A stretch of 35,708 nt of DNA, from the NCBI GenBank assembly GCA_964348615.1, contig CAYGDE010000003.1, forward strand, positions 1 to 35,708. The letters are read 5' to 3'. The stretch comes from DATIHT01 sp964348615 (GTDB lineage: Bacteria > Patescibacteriota > Microgenomatia > Curtissbacterales > GWA2-41-24). Both the position numbers and the translations under genes were made by a program. Below the pieces are notes generated by a model. That model made no database searches. It saw only the letters and a program-made list of their open reading frames with translations, and was not told the DNA's origin. Numbering within the stretch: position 1 is the first letter of the stretch; each line of letters opens with the position of its first letter. This document shows, piece by piece, positions 12,156 through 19,886 of this stretch.

Positions 12156-15061
12156 CTGTTTTGGTTTCTTTGCTCCCGTGCGAGAAATTGCCCTGTATAT
12201 GATTTTGGGGCTTTGGCAATTTGCTCCGGAGTACCCTCGGCCACTATTTGTCCCCCTCCATCCCCGCCTTCCGGCCCAAGATCGATAATCCACTGAGCAT
12301 TTTTAATAACATCGAGATTGTGCTCGATAACTATTACTGTATTTTTTTGTTCAACAAGCCTTGTAAGAATAGAAAGTAGTCTCTCGATATCCGCAAAATG
12401 CAATCCGGTTGTAGGTTCGTCCAAAATATAAACAGTTTTCCCCGTTCCTCGCTTGGAAAGTTCGGTTGCAAGTTTTATTCTTTGAGCTTCACCGCCGGAA
12501 AGAGTTGGTGCTGGTTGTCCAAGGTGAATATATCCAAGACCAACATCGTAAATTGTTTCGAGTTTTGTTTTGATCTGAGGAATGTTTTCAAAAAACTTTA
12601 AACCTTCTTCTGTGGTCATGTCCAATACCTGCGAAATGTTTTTGTCTTTATAGTGAATTTCCAAAGCCTCTTCGTTGTATCTTTTGCCATTGCAAACTTC
12701 ACAATCAACATAAACATCCGGTAAAAACTGCATTTCAATTTTAACTTGTCCTGCGCCTTCGCAGGCTTCACATCTGCCTCCCTTTACATTGAAGGAAAAC
12801 CTGCCGGGTTTGTAGCCACGGATTCTGGCGTCGGTTGTTTTGGCAAAAAGATCACGCACGAAGGTAAAAACTCCTGTGTAAGTGGCTGGATTTGACCTTG
12901 GTGTTTTTCCAATTGGCGATTGGTCAATTAATATTACTTTGTCTATGTTTTCTACCCCCAATATCCCTTCGTGCGCCCCGGGTTTTTGTCGGGATTTGTA
13001 GATTTCTTTTGCAAGTGCGTGATACAAAATATCGTGGATAAGAGTAGATTTGCCTGATCCCGAAACGCCTGTTATACAAATGAATTTCCCAAGCGGAAAG
13101 TTTACATCAACATTTTTAAGGTTGTGATCTTTTGCACCGACGATAGTTATGGAGTTGCCTGACGACTGTTGACTATTTTCTGTTGAATGTGAACCTTTTA
13201 CTGTGATTTTCTTTTTTCCCGACAAGTATTTCCCTGTGATGGAGTTCGGGTCTTTCATTATGTGCTGGACATTGCCTTGAGAAATAATATGCCCTCCGTG
13301 TTCCCCTGCGGCGGGACCAAAATCTAAAATTTCGTCAGATTCCATCATCATGTCGCGGTCGTGTTCAACAACAATCACTGTGTTATCCAAATCCCTAAGC
13401 CTTTTTAGCGTTGTAATTAGGCGGTTATTGTCTCTTTGATGAAGACCAATCGACGGTTCGTCTAAAACATATAAAACCCCGGAAAGGCCGGAACCAATTT
13501 GGCTTGCCAAACGAATTCGCTGGGCTTCACCGCCTGCTAAGGTATTGGCGGTTCTGGAAATTGTTAGATACTCTAGGCCTACGTCTATCAAAAAACCAAC
13601 CCTATTTAAAAGTTCTTTAAAAATTGGCTTGCCTATTTGTATTTCCCTGTCAGAAAATAAATTTTGTGAGTTTTGGCTTAGCATTTTAAGCCACGAGTGT
13701 AAATTTGTAATACTTAGGGCTGCAATTTCGGCTATTGATTTGTGGTCGATAGTAACTGAAAGTGCTTCTGGCTTTAGCCTTGCACCAAGACATGTATCAC
13801 AAACATCTATCCTCATAAATTTTTCAATTTCTCCCCTTACATAATCGGATTCTGTTTGCGCGTATCTTTTTTCCAAATTTGTCATTACGCCTTCGAAAGT
13901 TGTGTTCCATGTTGTCATTTTTCCAAAACGGTTTTGTCCTTTGACTTTATAAATTTGGTTTTCTGTGCCTTTTAAAATAATGTCTCTTTCTTCTCTTGAA
14001 AGTTCTTGCGTGTCGAGATTTATGTCTATTTTGTGCTCTTTGCAGACTTGTTCAAGTACCTTCCAGCTCCAAGAATCTGTTTGCACAATTCGTGCCCAGG
14101 GCAAAATTGAACCTTCGGCTATTGATAGATTCAGGTTCAGTATCAAATCCGGGTCTACCTTTCTTATTGCGCCCAAGCCGTTGCAGGCAGGGCACGCCCC
14201 ATGTGGGGAATTAAAAGAAAATGTACGCGGTTCAATTTCTGGTAGTGAAATATTGTCAACGGGGCAGGCAAATTTTTCGCTAAAGACGTGGTCTTCCATT
14301 TCTTTGGGGATTTCGGGTAGGTCGAAGGATTTGTCGCCTATTTTGGAAACGATTATTGTACCTTCCCCTAGGTTTAGCCCCTGCTCGACTGCGTCGGAAA
14401 GCCTTTGTTTTTCGGCGGGTAAATTCATTTTATCGATAACAGCTTCTATGGAATGCTTGTTGGTTTTAATCAGGATGAAATCCTCGTCTGTACTTTTTAT
14501 TTGGCCGTCCACCCGTACCTGGCGGTAACCTTTTTTTGCGACGTCTTTGAACAGGTCTTTAAATTCTCCTTTGCGGTCTCGGACTATTGGTGCCAGTATT
14601 AAAATTCTAGTTGGTAGTTTGGAGTTGGTAGTGTGTAGTTTTTCGATTTCACCCACTATTTGGTCTTTGGATTGGTGGGCAATTTCGCGTCCGCATATTG
14701 GACAATGCGGGTGGCCAACTCTGGCAAATAAAAGCCTTAAATAGTCGTATATTTCGGTTACTGTACCAACCGTTGACCTTGGGTTATGAGAGGTCGATTT
14801 CTGGTCAATCGATATTGCCGGGGAAAGACCTTCTATTAAATCAACGTCGGGTTTGTCCATTACACCCAAAAATTGACGGGCATAAGAGGAAAGGGATTCA
14901 ACGTAGCGCCTTTGACCTTCGGCGTAAATAGTGTCAAAAGCTAGAGATGATTTTCCCGAGCCTGAAATGCCTGTAAAAACCACAAGTTTGTTTTTGGGAA
15001 TTTCTACTGATACGTTTTTTAGGTTGTGCTCTCTGGCACCTTTGATAATTATTTTTTCCAC
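12134..15061 (-). CDS. uvrA: UvrA, excinuclease ATPase subunit
   Basis: UvrA finds DNA lesions with UvrB in nucleotide excision repair. 975 residues, close to full family length. Two ABC ATPase halves: Walker A G-I-S-G-S-G-K-S-S near 31, signature L-A-G-G-E-A-Q-R-I near the end of the first half; second Walker A G-V-S-G-S-G-K-S-T and signature L-S-G-G-E-A-Q-R-I in the second. Zinc-binding cysteine pairs are present (C-P-I-C, C-P-A-C-N-G, C-D-T-C, C-E-A-C-E-G and C-E-V-C-N-G). GTG start with GAGGG 10 bases upstream. Two local insertions of low-complexity sequence (around 14607-14638 and 13151-13191) coincide with 7-periodic DNA. 83 bases downstream of uvrB, with an own promoter. Confidence 0.97.
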   Translation of the reverse strand: MEKIIIKGAREHNLKNVSVEIPKNKLVVFTGISGSGKSSLAFDTIYAEGQRRYVESLSSYARQFLGVMDKPDVDLIEGLSPAISIDQKSTSHNPRSTVGTVTEIYDYLRLLFARVGHPHCPICGREIAHQSKDQIVGEIEKLHTTNSKLPTRILILAPIVRDRKGEFKDLFKDVAKKGYRQVRVDGQIKSTDEDFILIKTNKHSIEAVIDKMNLPAEKQRLSDAVEQGLNLGEGTIIVSKIGDKSFDLPEIPKEMEDHVFSEKFACPVDNISLPEIEPRTFSFNSPHGACPACNGLGAIRKVDPDLILNLNLSIAEGSILPWARIVQTDSWSWKVLEQVCKEHKIDINLDTQELSREERDIILKGTENQIYKVKGQNRFGKMTTWNTTFEGVMTNLEKRYAQTESDYVRGEIEKFMRIDVCDTCLGARLKPEALSVTIDHKSIAEIAALSITNLHSWLKMLSQNSQNLFSDREIQIGKPIFKELLNRVGFLIDVGLEYLTISRTANTLAGGEAQRIRLASQIGSGLSGVLYVLDEPSIGLHQRDNNRLITTLKRLRDLDNTVIVVEHDRDMMMESDEILDFGPAAGEHGGHIISQGNVQHIMKDPNSITGKYLSGKKKITVKGSHSTENSQQSSGNSITIVGAKDHNLKNVDVNFPLGKFICITGVSGSGKSTLIHDILYHALAKEIYKSRQKPGAHEGILGVENIDKVILIDQSPIGKTPRSNPATYTGVFTFVRDLFAKTTDARIRGYKPGRFSFNVKGGRCEACEGAGQVKIEMQFLPDVYVDCEVCNGKRYNEEALEIHYKDKNISQVLDMTTEEGLKFFENIPQIKTKLETIYDVGLGYIHLGQPAPTLSGGEAQRIKLATELSKRGTGKTVYILDEPTTGLHFADIERLLSILTRLVEQKNTVIVIEHNLDVIKNAQWIIDLGPEGGDGGGQIVAEGTPEQIAKAPKSYTGQFLAREQRNQNSTKYTST
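13151..13191 (-). repeat. 7-periodic tract in the UvrA interdomain linker
   Basis: Read on the minus strand, TCAACAG occurs twice exactly 14 bases apart (13186-13180 and 13172-13166) with AAAATAG between and TCGTCAG after. It encodes a Ser/Gln/Asn-rich linker before the second ATPase half (S-I-T-I-V-G-A). Confidence 0.4.
14607..14638 (-). repeat. Four degenerate heptamers inside uvrA
   Basis: On the minus strand the units ACTACCA, ACTCCAA, ACTACCA and ACTAGAA follow one another. They encode an H-T-T-N-S-K-L-P-T-R segment in the first UvrA half, where other UvrA proteins are a few residues shorter (from memory). Shares a 12-mer with 12029-12040. Confidence 0.55.
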
Positions 15062-15111
15062 GACAAAAACCCTCTTTCGCCTTCTTTGTTAGCAAAAGAC
15101 GAGAACTCAAA

Positions 15112-15141
15112 ATTCTAGCATTAAAAGCAAGTGTGGAGCAA
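15112..15141 (-). promoter_or_regulatory. Promoter of uvrA
   Basis: Minus strand: TTGCTC (15141-15136), 18 bases, TAGAAT (15117-15112) preceded by TGC, an extended -10. Unlike most promoters here it leaves a leader of about 45-50 bases. That leader holds a CTTTG-TTAG-CAAA-type inverted repeat (15084-15098 on the plus strand) and a GAGGG site before the GTG. Confidence 0.45.
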
Positions 15142-15144
15142 GGG

Positions 15145-17145
15145 TTATTGTTGACCTTTGAGCATTAGTGCTTGGTCTCGCAAGACCGCAGCTTTTTCGA
15201 AGTCTAGGGTGCGCGCTGCGTCCTTCATTTCACGCATTAAGACTTTAATTAATCGCTGTTTGTCGTCTGCCATAAGGCTTCCTTCTTTGGCCCTTTCGAC
15301 CGCGGATTGAATAACCGAATCGCGGTATATTTGTGTTTGATCTTCCTTATTCTTTTCGCGCTTTACTAATTTTTCGCGAATAGGTTTGTCTATAGAAATT
15401 GGGGTGATGTTATGCTGCTTGTTGTATTTTGTCTGGATTTTCCTTCTCCTTTGCACTTCGTCTATGGCCCGCTGCATAGAACCCGTTATATTGTCCGCGT
15501 AGAGAATGACTTGCCCTTCAAAATGACGGGCAGCACGACCCATTGTTTGGATCAAGGATGTTTCTGAACGTAAAAAACCTTCCTTGTCAGCATCTAAAAT
15601 GGCAACAAGCGATACTTCTGGTAAATCCAAGCCTTCCCGCAATAGGTTGATGCCGACTAAAACGTCATAATTTCCCAGACGTAGGTCGTCTAAAATGTCA
15701 GAGCGGTCTAAAGTTTGAACTTCCGAATGTAAATATTGAACTTTTATTTTTCGTTCCTCTAAGTATTTAGAAAGTTCTTCGGCCATTCTTTTTGTAAGAG
15801 TTGTAACAAGAACCCGTTGTTTTTTTTCAACACGTTTGTTGATTTCTTTGATTAGGTCTTCTATTTGGCCTTTTGACTTCCTAATTGAAATCTCGGGATC
15901 AATTAGGCCGGTTGGTCTTATGATCTGTTCGACAATCTGCTGAGATAGATTCAGTTCGTATTGGGCTGGTGTTGCCGATGTATAGATGACTTGATTTATT
16001 TTTCTTGCAAACTCTTCAAACTTAAGAGGCCGATTGTCGTATGCCGAGGGAAGGCGAAAGCCAAAATCCACAAGCATCTCTTTCCTGGCCCTGTCCCCGT
16101 TATACATGCCATTAATTTGGGGAATGGTCATATGAGACTCATCGATTATCAATAAGTAATCTTTCGGGAAATGTCCAATCAGGGAAAATGGTGGGTCTCC
16201 CGGATTTCTGCCATCGAAATACCTGGAATAATTTTCGATCCCTTTGCAATACCCTAGAGTTTGCATCATTTCGATATCGTAGTTTGTGCGCTGGTTTAGG
16301 CGATGGGCTTCCAACCCTTTGCCCATTTTTTCCAGTTCCAAAAGCCTTTCTTTTAGTTCTTGTTTTATCGATTCTATTGCCAAATATGTGGATTGGTCAG
16401 AAGCAACATAGTGTTTGGCCGGATAAAGAAATGCGGTATCTTGTGATTCTATTGTATTGCCAGTTATTGGATGGATGATTTCGATTTTTGAAAGTGTTTG
16501 ATTTTTAAAAGTTAGCCTTATGCCGTTGTTTTCGTATGCCGGCCAAAGTTCTATGTTTTCTCCCCTTACTCGATATGCTCCCCTTTTAAAATCGGCATCG
16601 TTTCTTTCATACTGAAGTTTGGCAAAGTTTTTCAGCAAATCTTCTCTTGCCCACGTTTGTTCCTTTTCCAAAACCATGCGGGCGTTTTGATATTCTTGCG
16701 GGGAACCCAGGTTGTAGATTGCCGAAACAGACGCGACTACAATTACGTCTTTTCTAAGTGACAAGTTTGTGGTGGCAGCAAGACGAAGACGGTCGATCTC
16801 TTCGTTTATTTCTGTCTCCTTTTCGATATAAGTGTCCGTTGAAGGTTTGTATGCCTCTGGTTGGTAGTAGTCGTAGTATGAAACAAAATAATTTACAGAA
16901 TTTTGAGGGAAAAATTCATGAAATTCCTGGTAGAGTTGGGCTGCTAGGGTTTTGTTATGGGAAATCACAAGCGTGGGTTTTTGAACGTTTTGAATTACGT
17001 TGGCGATTGAAAATGTTTTACCGGATCCGGTTACACCCAGAAGAGTTTGGTGTTTAAAACCTTTGTTGAGACCACTTGTGAGCTTTTGGATTGCTTCTGG
17101 TTGGTCTCCGGTTGGTTTGTATGCTGAGGTTAGTTTAAATTTCAT
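15145..17145 (-). CDS. uvrB: UvrB, excinuclease helicase subunit
   Basis: UvrB verifies lesions and recruits UvrC. 666 residues, normal length. Walker A G-V-T-G-S-G-K-T at about 39-46, beta-hairpin tip Y-Y-D-Y-Y-Q-P-E-A-Y at about 90-100, helicase motif D-E-S-H (I-I-D-E-S-H-M-T), motif V/VI region Q-T-M-G-R-A-A-R-H, and a C-terminal UVR domain (about 625-660) that pairs with UvrC. ATG 17145 follows a TATAAT box by 9 bases. Divergent from lexA with a shared control region, and upstream of uvrA on the same strand. Confidence 0.97.
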   Translation of the reverse strand: MKFKLTSAYKPTGDQPEAIQKLTSGLNKGFKHQTLLGVTGSGKTFSIANVIQNVQKPTLVISHNKTLAAQLYQEFHEFFPQNSVNYFVSYYDYYQPEAYKPSTDTYIEKETEINEEIDRLRLAATTNLSLRKDVIVVASVSAIYNLGSPQEYQNARMVLEKEQTWAREDLLKNFAKLQYERNDADFKRGAYRVRGENIELWPAYENNGIRLTFKNQTLSKIEIIHPITGNTIESQDTAFLYPAKHYVASDQSTYLAIESIKQELKERLLELEKMGKGLEAHRLNQRTNYDIEMMQTLGYCKGIENYSRYFDGRNPGDPPFSLIGHFPKDYLLIIDESHMTIPQINGMYNGDRARKEMLVDFGFRLPSAYDNRPLKFEEFARKINQVIYTSATPAQYELNLSQQIVEQIIRPTGLIDPEISIRKSKGQIEDLIKEINKRVEKKQRVLVTTLTKRMAEELSKYLEERKIKVQYLHSEVQTLDRSDILDDLRLGNYDVLVGINLLREGLDLPEVSLVAILDADKEGFLRSETSLIQTMGRAARHFEGQVILYADNITGSMQRAIDEVQRRRKIQTKYNKQHNITPISIDKPIREKLVKREKNKEDQTQIYRDSVIQSAVERAKEGSLMADDKQRLIKVLMREMKDAARTLDFEKAAVLRDQALMLKGQQ

Positions 17146-17154
17146 TGAAACTTT

Positions 17155-17160
17155 ATTATA
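17155..17160 (-). promoter_or_regulatory. -10 box of uvrB
   Basis: Perfect TATAAT on the minus strand, 9 bases before the ATG. No good -35 is seen at 16-18 bases; the inverted repeat at 17172-17189 occupies the spacer and part of the -35 region, so a bound repressor would block this promoter. Confidence 0.6.
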
Positions 17161-17171
17161 TCAGCAAACAA

Positions 17172-17189
17172 ACTTTGTTTTTACAAAGT
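17172..17189. promoter_or_regulatory. Perfect inverted repeat in the uvrB-lexA divergent region, candidate LexA operator
   Basis: ACTTTGT-TTTT-ACAAAGT, 7-bp arms around 4 bases. It lies 12 bases upstream of the uvrB -10 box and about 50 bases before the lexA -35. It matches neither the E. coli CTGT-N8-ACAG nor the Gram-positive CGAAC-N4-GTTCG box. LexA boxes differ between phyla, so the position is the argument for it. An RNA hairpin for some other role is the alternative. Confidence 0.5.
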
Positions 17190-17240
17190 ATCAGCCGTTT
17201 TTTATGTTTGGATGGTTATTGGATTATTCTGATTTGGGTA

Positions 17241-17269
17241 TTGACAAGTTCGGGTTTTGTTTGTATATT
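17241..17269 (+). promoter_or_regulatory. Promoter of lexA
   Basis: Perfect TTGACA (17241-17246), 17 bases, TATATT (17264-17269), then 6 bases to ATG 17276. Strong sigma70 promoter that fixes the start and predicts a leaderless lexA mRNA. Confidence 0.75.
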
Positions 17270-17275
17270 TTAGTT

Positions 17276-17893
17276 ATGGCAATAACTCTTTACCGAAGGC
17301 AGAAACAAATCCTCGAATTTCTCAGCGATTATATCAACAAACATGGCAATGCGCCCACTTTGGTAGAAATTGCCAAAAAACTTGGAGTTAGTTCTTTAGC
17401 TACAGTTCACGAACATTTGCAGACATTGGAAAAAAAAGGTCTCATTAAAAGATCGATTGGAATTTCTAGAGGTATTGAGCTTTTGGACCAGAAAATTAGC
17501 AAAATGGTAAAAGGCGTAGAGCTTCCACTTTTAGGTTTTATTGCAGCGGGTTCCCCAATAGAACCTTTTACCGACCCCAATGCCACTTTTGCAGTTACTC
17601 CAAACATGGTTACACCTCAAAAGAAATCTTATGTATTACAAGTAAAGGGAGACTCGATGATAGAAGACGGAATTTTAGACGGTGATTTCGTAGTTGTTGA
17701 AGAGACAAAAATAGCCAGAGACGGTGATATCGTGGTTGCAATGGTAAACAATGGTGTAGTTACATTGAAACGTTTTTTTAAGGAGACAGACAGAATAAGG
17801 CTTCAGCCTGCAAACGCTTCAATGCAACCTATTTATGCTAAAAACGTTACTATTCAGGGGAAAGTTACGTCTGTAATACGAAAGTATAATTAA
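17276..17893 (+). CDS. lexA: LexA, SOS response repressor with self-cleaving peptidase domain
   Basis: 205 residues from ATG 17276; a longer open frame upstream overlaps uvrB and is rejected because the promoter sits within it. N-terminal winged HTH (about 5-68) with A-P-T-L-V-E-I-A-K-K-L-G-V-S-S-L-A-T-V-H-E-H-L. The hinge holds the cleavage site A91-G92 (F-I-A-A-G-S-P). The S24 catalytic pair is Ser127 in K-G-D-S-M-I and Lys165 in V-T-L-K-R-F. LexA represses damage genes and cuts itself when RecA is activated. Its position divergent from uvrB suggests it controls uvrB and itself. The gene converges on the NRAMP gene with 6 bases between stops. Confidence 0.95.
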   Translation: MAITLYRRQKQILEFLSDYINKHGNAPTLVEIAKKLGVSSLATVHEHLQTLEKKGLIKRSIGISRGIELLDQKISKMVKGVELPLLGFIAAGSPIEPFTDPNATFAVTPNMVTPQKKSYVLQVKGDSMIEDGILDGDFVVVEETKIARDGDIVVAMVNNGVVTLKRFFKETDRIRLQPANASMQPIYAKNVTIQGKVTSVIRKYN

Positions 17894-17899
17894 AAAAAT

Positions 17900-19165
17900 T
17901 TAAAAGAAGACACTTCCAAGCAATAGCAAAGAAGCAATACTCATTATCGCTGTTATTGTAATACCCATATAATTTGAAAATTTAGAATTTGTATAGGTTC
18001 CCATGATTTCTGGGTTGGAGGAAATTAAAAGGATTAATATCATCAGTGGAGGGGCAATCAAACCATTTAAAACGGCTGTGTAATAAAGCATTTTAAAAGG
18101 TGGTACGCCAGAGAAGTTAACCAAAATCCCAACCAGCGTAGCAGCGGCAATTACCGCATAAAAGCCGTGGGCTTTTGTGAATTTACGGTACAAGCCTTCT
18201 CTCCAACCCAATGCTTCAGAAATGGCATAGGAAGCGGACCCTGCAAGAACCGGTACTGCAAGAAGCCCTGTCCCAATTATTCCTGCTGCGAATAAAATAA
18301 ATGTAAAATTACCAGCAATCGGCTGTAGTGCAAGTGCCGCTTCTTGTGCAGTGTCTACATTGTGAATGTTGTTTGCAAAAAGTGTTGCAGCTGCTGTTGT
18401 GATTATAAAAAACATAATAAGATTAGAAAAAAACATACCTACCACTGTGTCTGCCCGCATTTTGCGTATGTCCCTCCTGTCAATTTTGGGTGTGCCTTCC
18501 CCCATTGTTTTGAGTTTATGAGATTCTACTTCCTCTTCTACTTCTTCCCCTGTTTGCCAAAAAAACAAATATGGTGAAATTGTTGTTCCTAAAATGGCAA
18601 TGATGTTAAATAGGTATGCTTTGTTGAGTGAAATTGTTGGAACTACAGTAGATGACAAAACCTGAAGCCAGTCTAACTTTAGTGCAAAAGCTACAATAAC
18701 GTAAGCAAAGAGGGAAAATGTAAGGTACTTTAAAAACTTTGCATAGACTTTGTAAGAAATGAATACCTCTAAAAAAAGTGTAAAAATTGCCATGGGTATG
18801 AGCCATAATACAAATGGCAAATTTATCAATAATTGCGCGGATGAAGCCATTGCTCCGAGGTCTGCACCAATATTTATTGTGTTTGTAACAAAAAGCAGGG
18901 AAACCGCAAAATAAAGTATTGGTTTGGAGTAATGTTTGCGAATTACCCCAGAAATTCCTTTTCCTGTGACCATGCCAATCCTGCCGCACATTTCTTGAAT
19001 CACACTTTGGAAAGGAAAAGAAAACAATGCTGTCCAGAGTTGGGAGTACCCGAATTGCGCACCAGTTTGAGAGTATGTCGCAATCCCTGAAGGGTCGTCG
19101 TCTGAAGCACCAGTTATGAAGCCTGGACCAAGATGCGAGAAGATTTTTTTAAGTTTGTTGTACAC
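17900..19165 (-). CDS. NRAMP-family divalent metal transporter with non-canonical metal site
   Basis: 421 residues, about 11 membrane helices. Helix 1 carries L-G-P-G-F-I-T-G-A-S-D-D-D-P-S-G-I-A-T-Y (about 12-31), so the canonical D-P-G-N reads D-P-S-G. Helix 6 carries G-T-T-I-S-P-Y-L-F-F-W-Q (about 197-208), where the canonical M-P-H reads S-P-Y. The Asn and Met that coordinate transition metals are thus both replaced, as described for divergent NRAMP clades including NRAMP-related magnesium transporters. The substrate may not be Mn or Fe. A cytoplasmic loop after helix 6 is rich in Glu and Lys (about 210-235). GTG start (19165), only 10 bases from the divergent rsmI start, so each gene's promoter must lie in the other's coding region. 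Confidence 0.87.
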   Translation of the reverse strand: MYNKLKKIFSHLGPGFITGASDDDPSGIATYSQTGAQFGYSQLWTALFSFPFQSVIQEMCGRIGMVTGKGISGVIRKHYSKPILYFAVSLLFVTNTINIGADLGAMASSAQLLINLPFVLWLIPMAIFTLFLEVFISYKVYAKFLKYLTFSLFAYVIVAFALKLDWLQVLSSTVVPTISLNKAYLFNIIAILGTTISPYLFFWQTGEEVEEEVESHKLKTMGEGTPKIDRRDIRKMRADTVVGMFFSNLIMFFIITTAAATLFANNIHNVDTAQEAALALQPIAGNFTFILFAAGIIGTGLLAVPVLAGSASYAISEALGWREGLYRKFTKAHGFYAVIAAATLVGILVNFSGVPPFKMLYYTAVLNGLIAPPLMILILLISSNPEIMGTYTNSKFSNYMGITITAIMSIASLLLLGSVFF

Positions 19166-19175
19166 TATTTGTGGT

Positions 19176-19847
19176 ATGAGTACACTTTACATTGTATCTA
19201 CACCGATTGGCAATCTTGGCGATATTACATATCGAGCTGTTGAGGTTTTAAAGTCGGTTGACTTAATTGCCTGTGAAGATACTAGAGTTTCATCAAAACT
19301 TCTTGTGAAATATCAAATAGACAAGCCGCTTGTTGCAGTTAATGATTTTAACGAGTCTTCAAAAATTGTCCAGGTACTTTCAATTTTGAGGGAGGGTAAA
19401 AATGTGGCTTTGATTTCTGATGCTGGTACACCTTTAATTTCTGATCCTGGATATAAAATTGTTCGCGAGGCTATTGGTTCCGGTTTTAAAGTCGAATCGA
19501 TTCCAGGCCCTTCGGCTGCTTTGGCTGCTTTGACTGTTTCTGGCTTGCCTTCTGACAAATTTACATTTTGCGGGTATTTGCCTAAAAAGGATGGAAAAAG
19601 AAAATCGGTTTTGGAATCGGTTAAAAAAAACGTGGAAACTGTAAAGTCTACAAGTATTTTTTACGAATCACCATACCGAATTGTAAAAACACTTGAGGAT
19701 ATTAAAAATGTTTTTGGAGATGTTGATATTGTGATTTGCCGAGAACTTACGAAATTGCACGAAGAGGTCAGGCGCGAAAAAATTTCACAATCGATTGAAC
19801 ACTTTTCTAGAACTTTACCGAAGGGCGAATTTGTAATTTTGATTTAA
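19176..19847 (+). CDS. rsmI: RsmI, 16S rRNA (cytidine-1402-2'-O)-methyltransferase
   Basis: 223 residues from ATG 19176. SAM-dependent tetrapyrrole-methylase fold: L-Y-I-V-S-T-P-I-G-N-L-G-D-I-T-Y-R-A (about 4-21), D-L-I-A-C-E-D-T-R-V-S-S-K-L-L (about 29-43), I-S-D-A-G-T-P-L-I-S-D-P-G (about 79-91), S-I-P-G-P-S-A (about 108-114), F-Y-E-S-P-Y-R (about 162-168). It 2'-O-methylates C1402 at the decoding centre. The family is usually about 280 residues; the C-terminal region after the methylase core is missing here. A 5' extension of 20 codons into the NRAMP gene is rejected: it has no family match, and a TACACT box lies 9 bases before ATG 19176. Confidence 0.93.
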   Translation: MSTLYIVSTPIGNLGDITYRAVEVLKSVDLIACEDTRVSSKLLVKYQIDKPLVAVNDFNESSKIVQVLSILREGKNVALISDAGTPLISDPGYKIVREAIGSGFKVESIPGPSAALAALTVSGLPSDKFTFCGYLPKKDGKRKSVLESVKKNVETVKSTSIFYESPYRIVKTLEDIKNVFGDVDIVICRELTKLHEEVRREKISQSIEHFSRTLPKGEFVILI

Positions 19848-19850
19848 GCT

Positions 19851-19878
19851 TTGCGCCGGAATGTTGTGGGTATATAAT
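19851..19878 (+). promoter_or_regulatory. Promoter of the ParB-like/sigma-like gene
   Basis: TTGCGC (19851-19856), 16 bases, perfect TATAAT (19873-19878), then 8 bases to ATG 19887. Predicted leaderless and separate from rsmI, which ends 4 bases before the -35. Confidence 0.6.
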
Positions 19879-19886
19879 TCTAATCT

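Noticed and set aside
17000..17275. Upstream extension of lexA by 92 codons
   Set aside because: It is antisense to uvrB, has no LexA-like sequence, and a strong promoter with 6-base spacing sits just before ATG 17276.
19116..19175. Upstream 20-codon extension of rsmI
   Set aside because: Overlaps the conserved NRAMP N-terminus and does not match the RsmI start, which fits M-S-T-L-Y-I-V-S-T-P-I-G.
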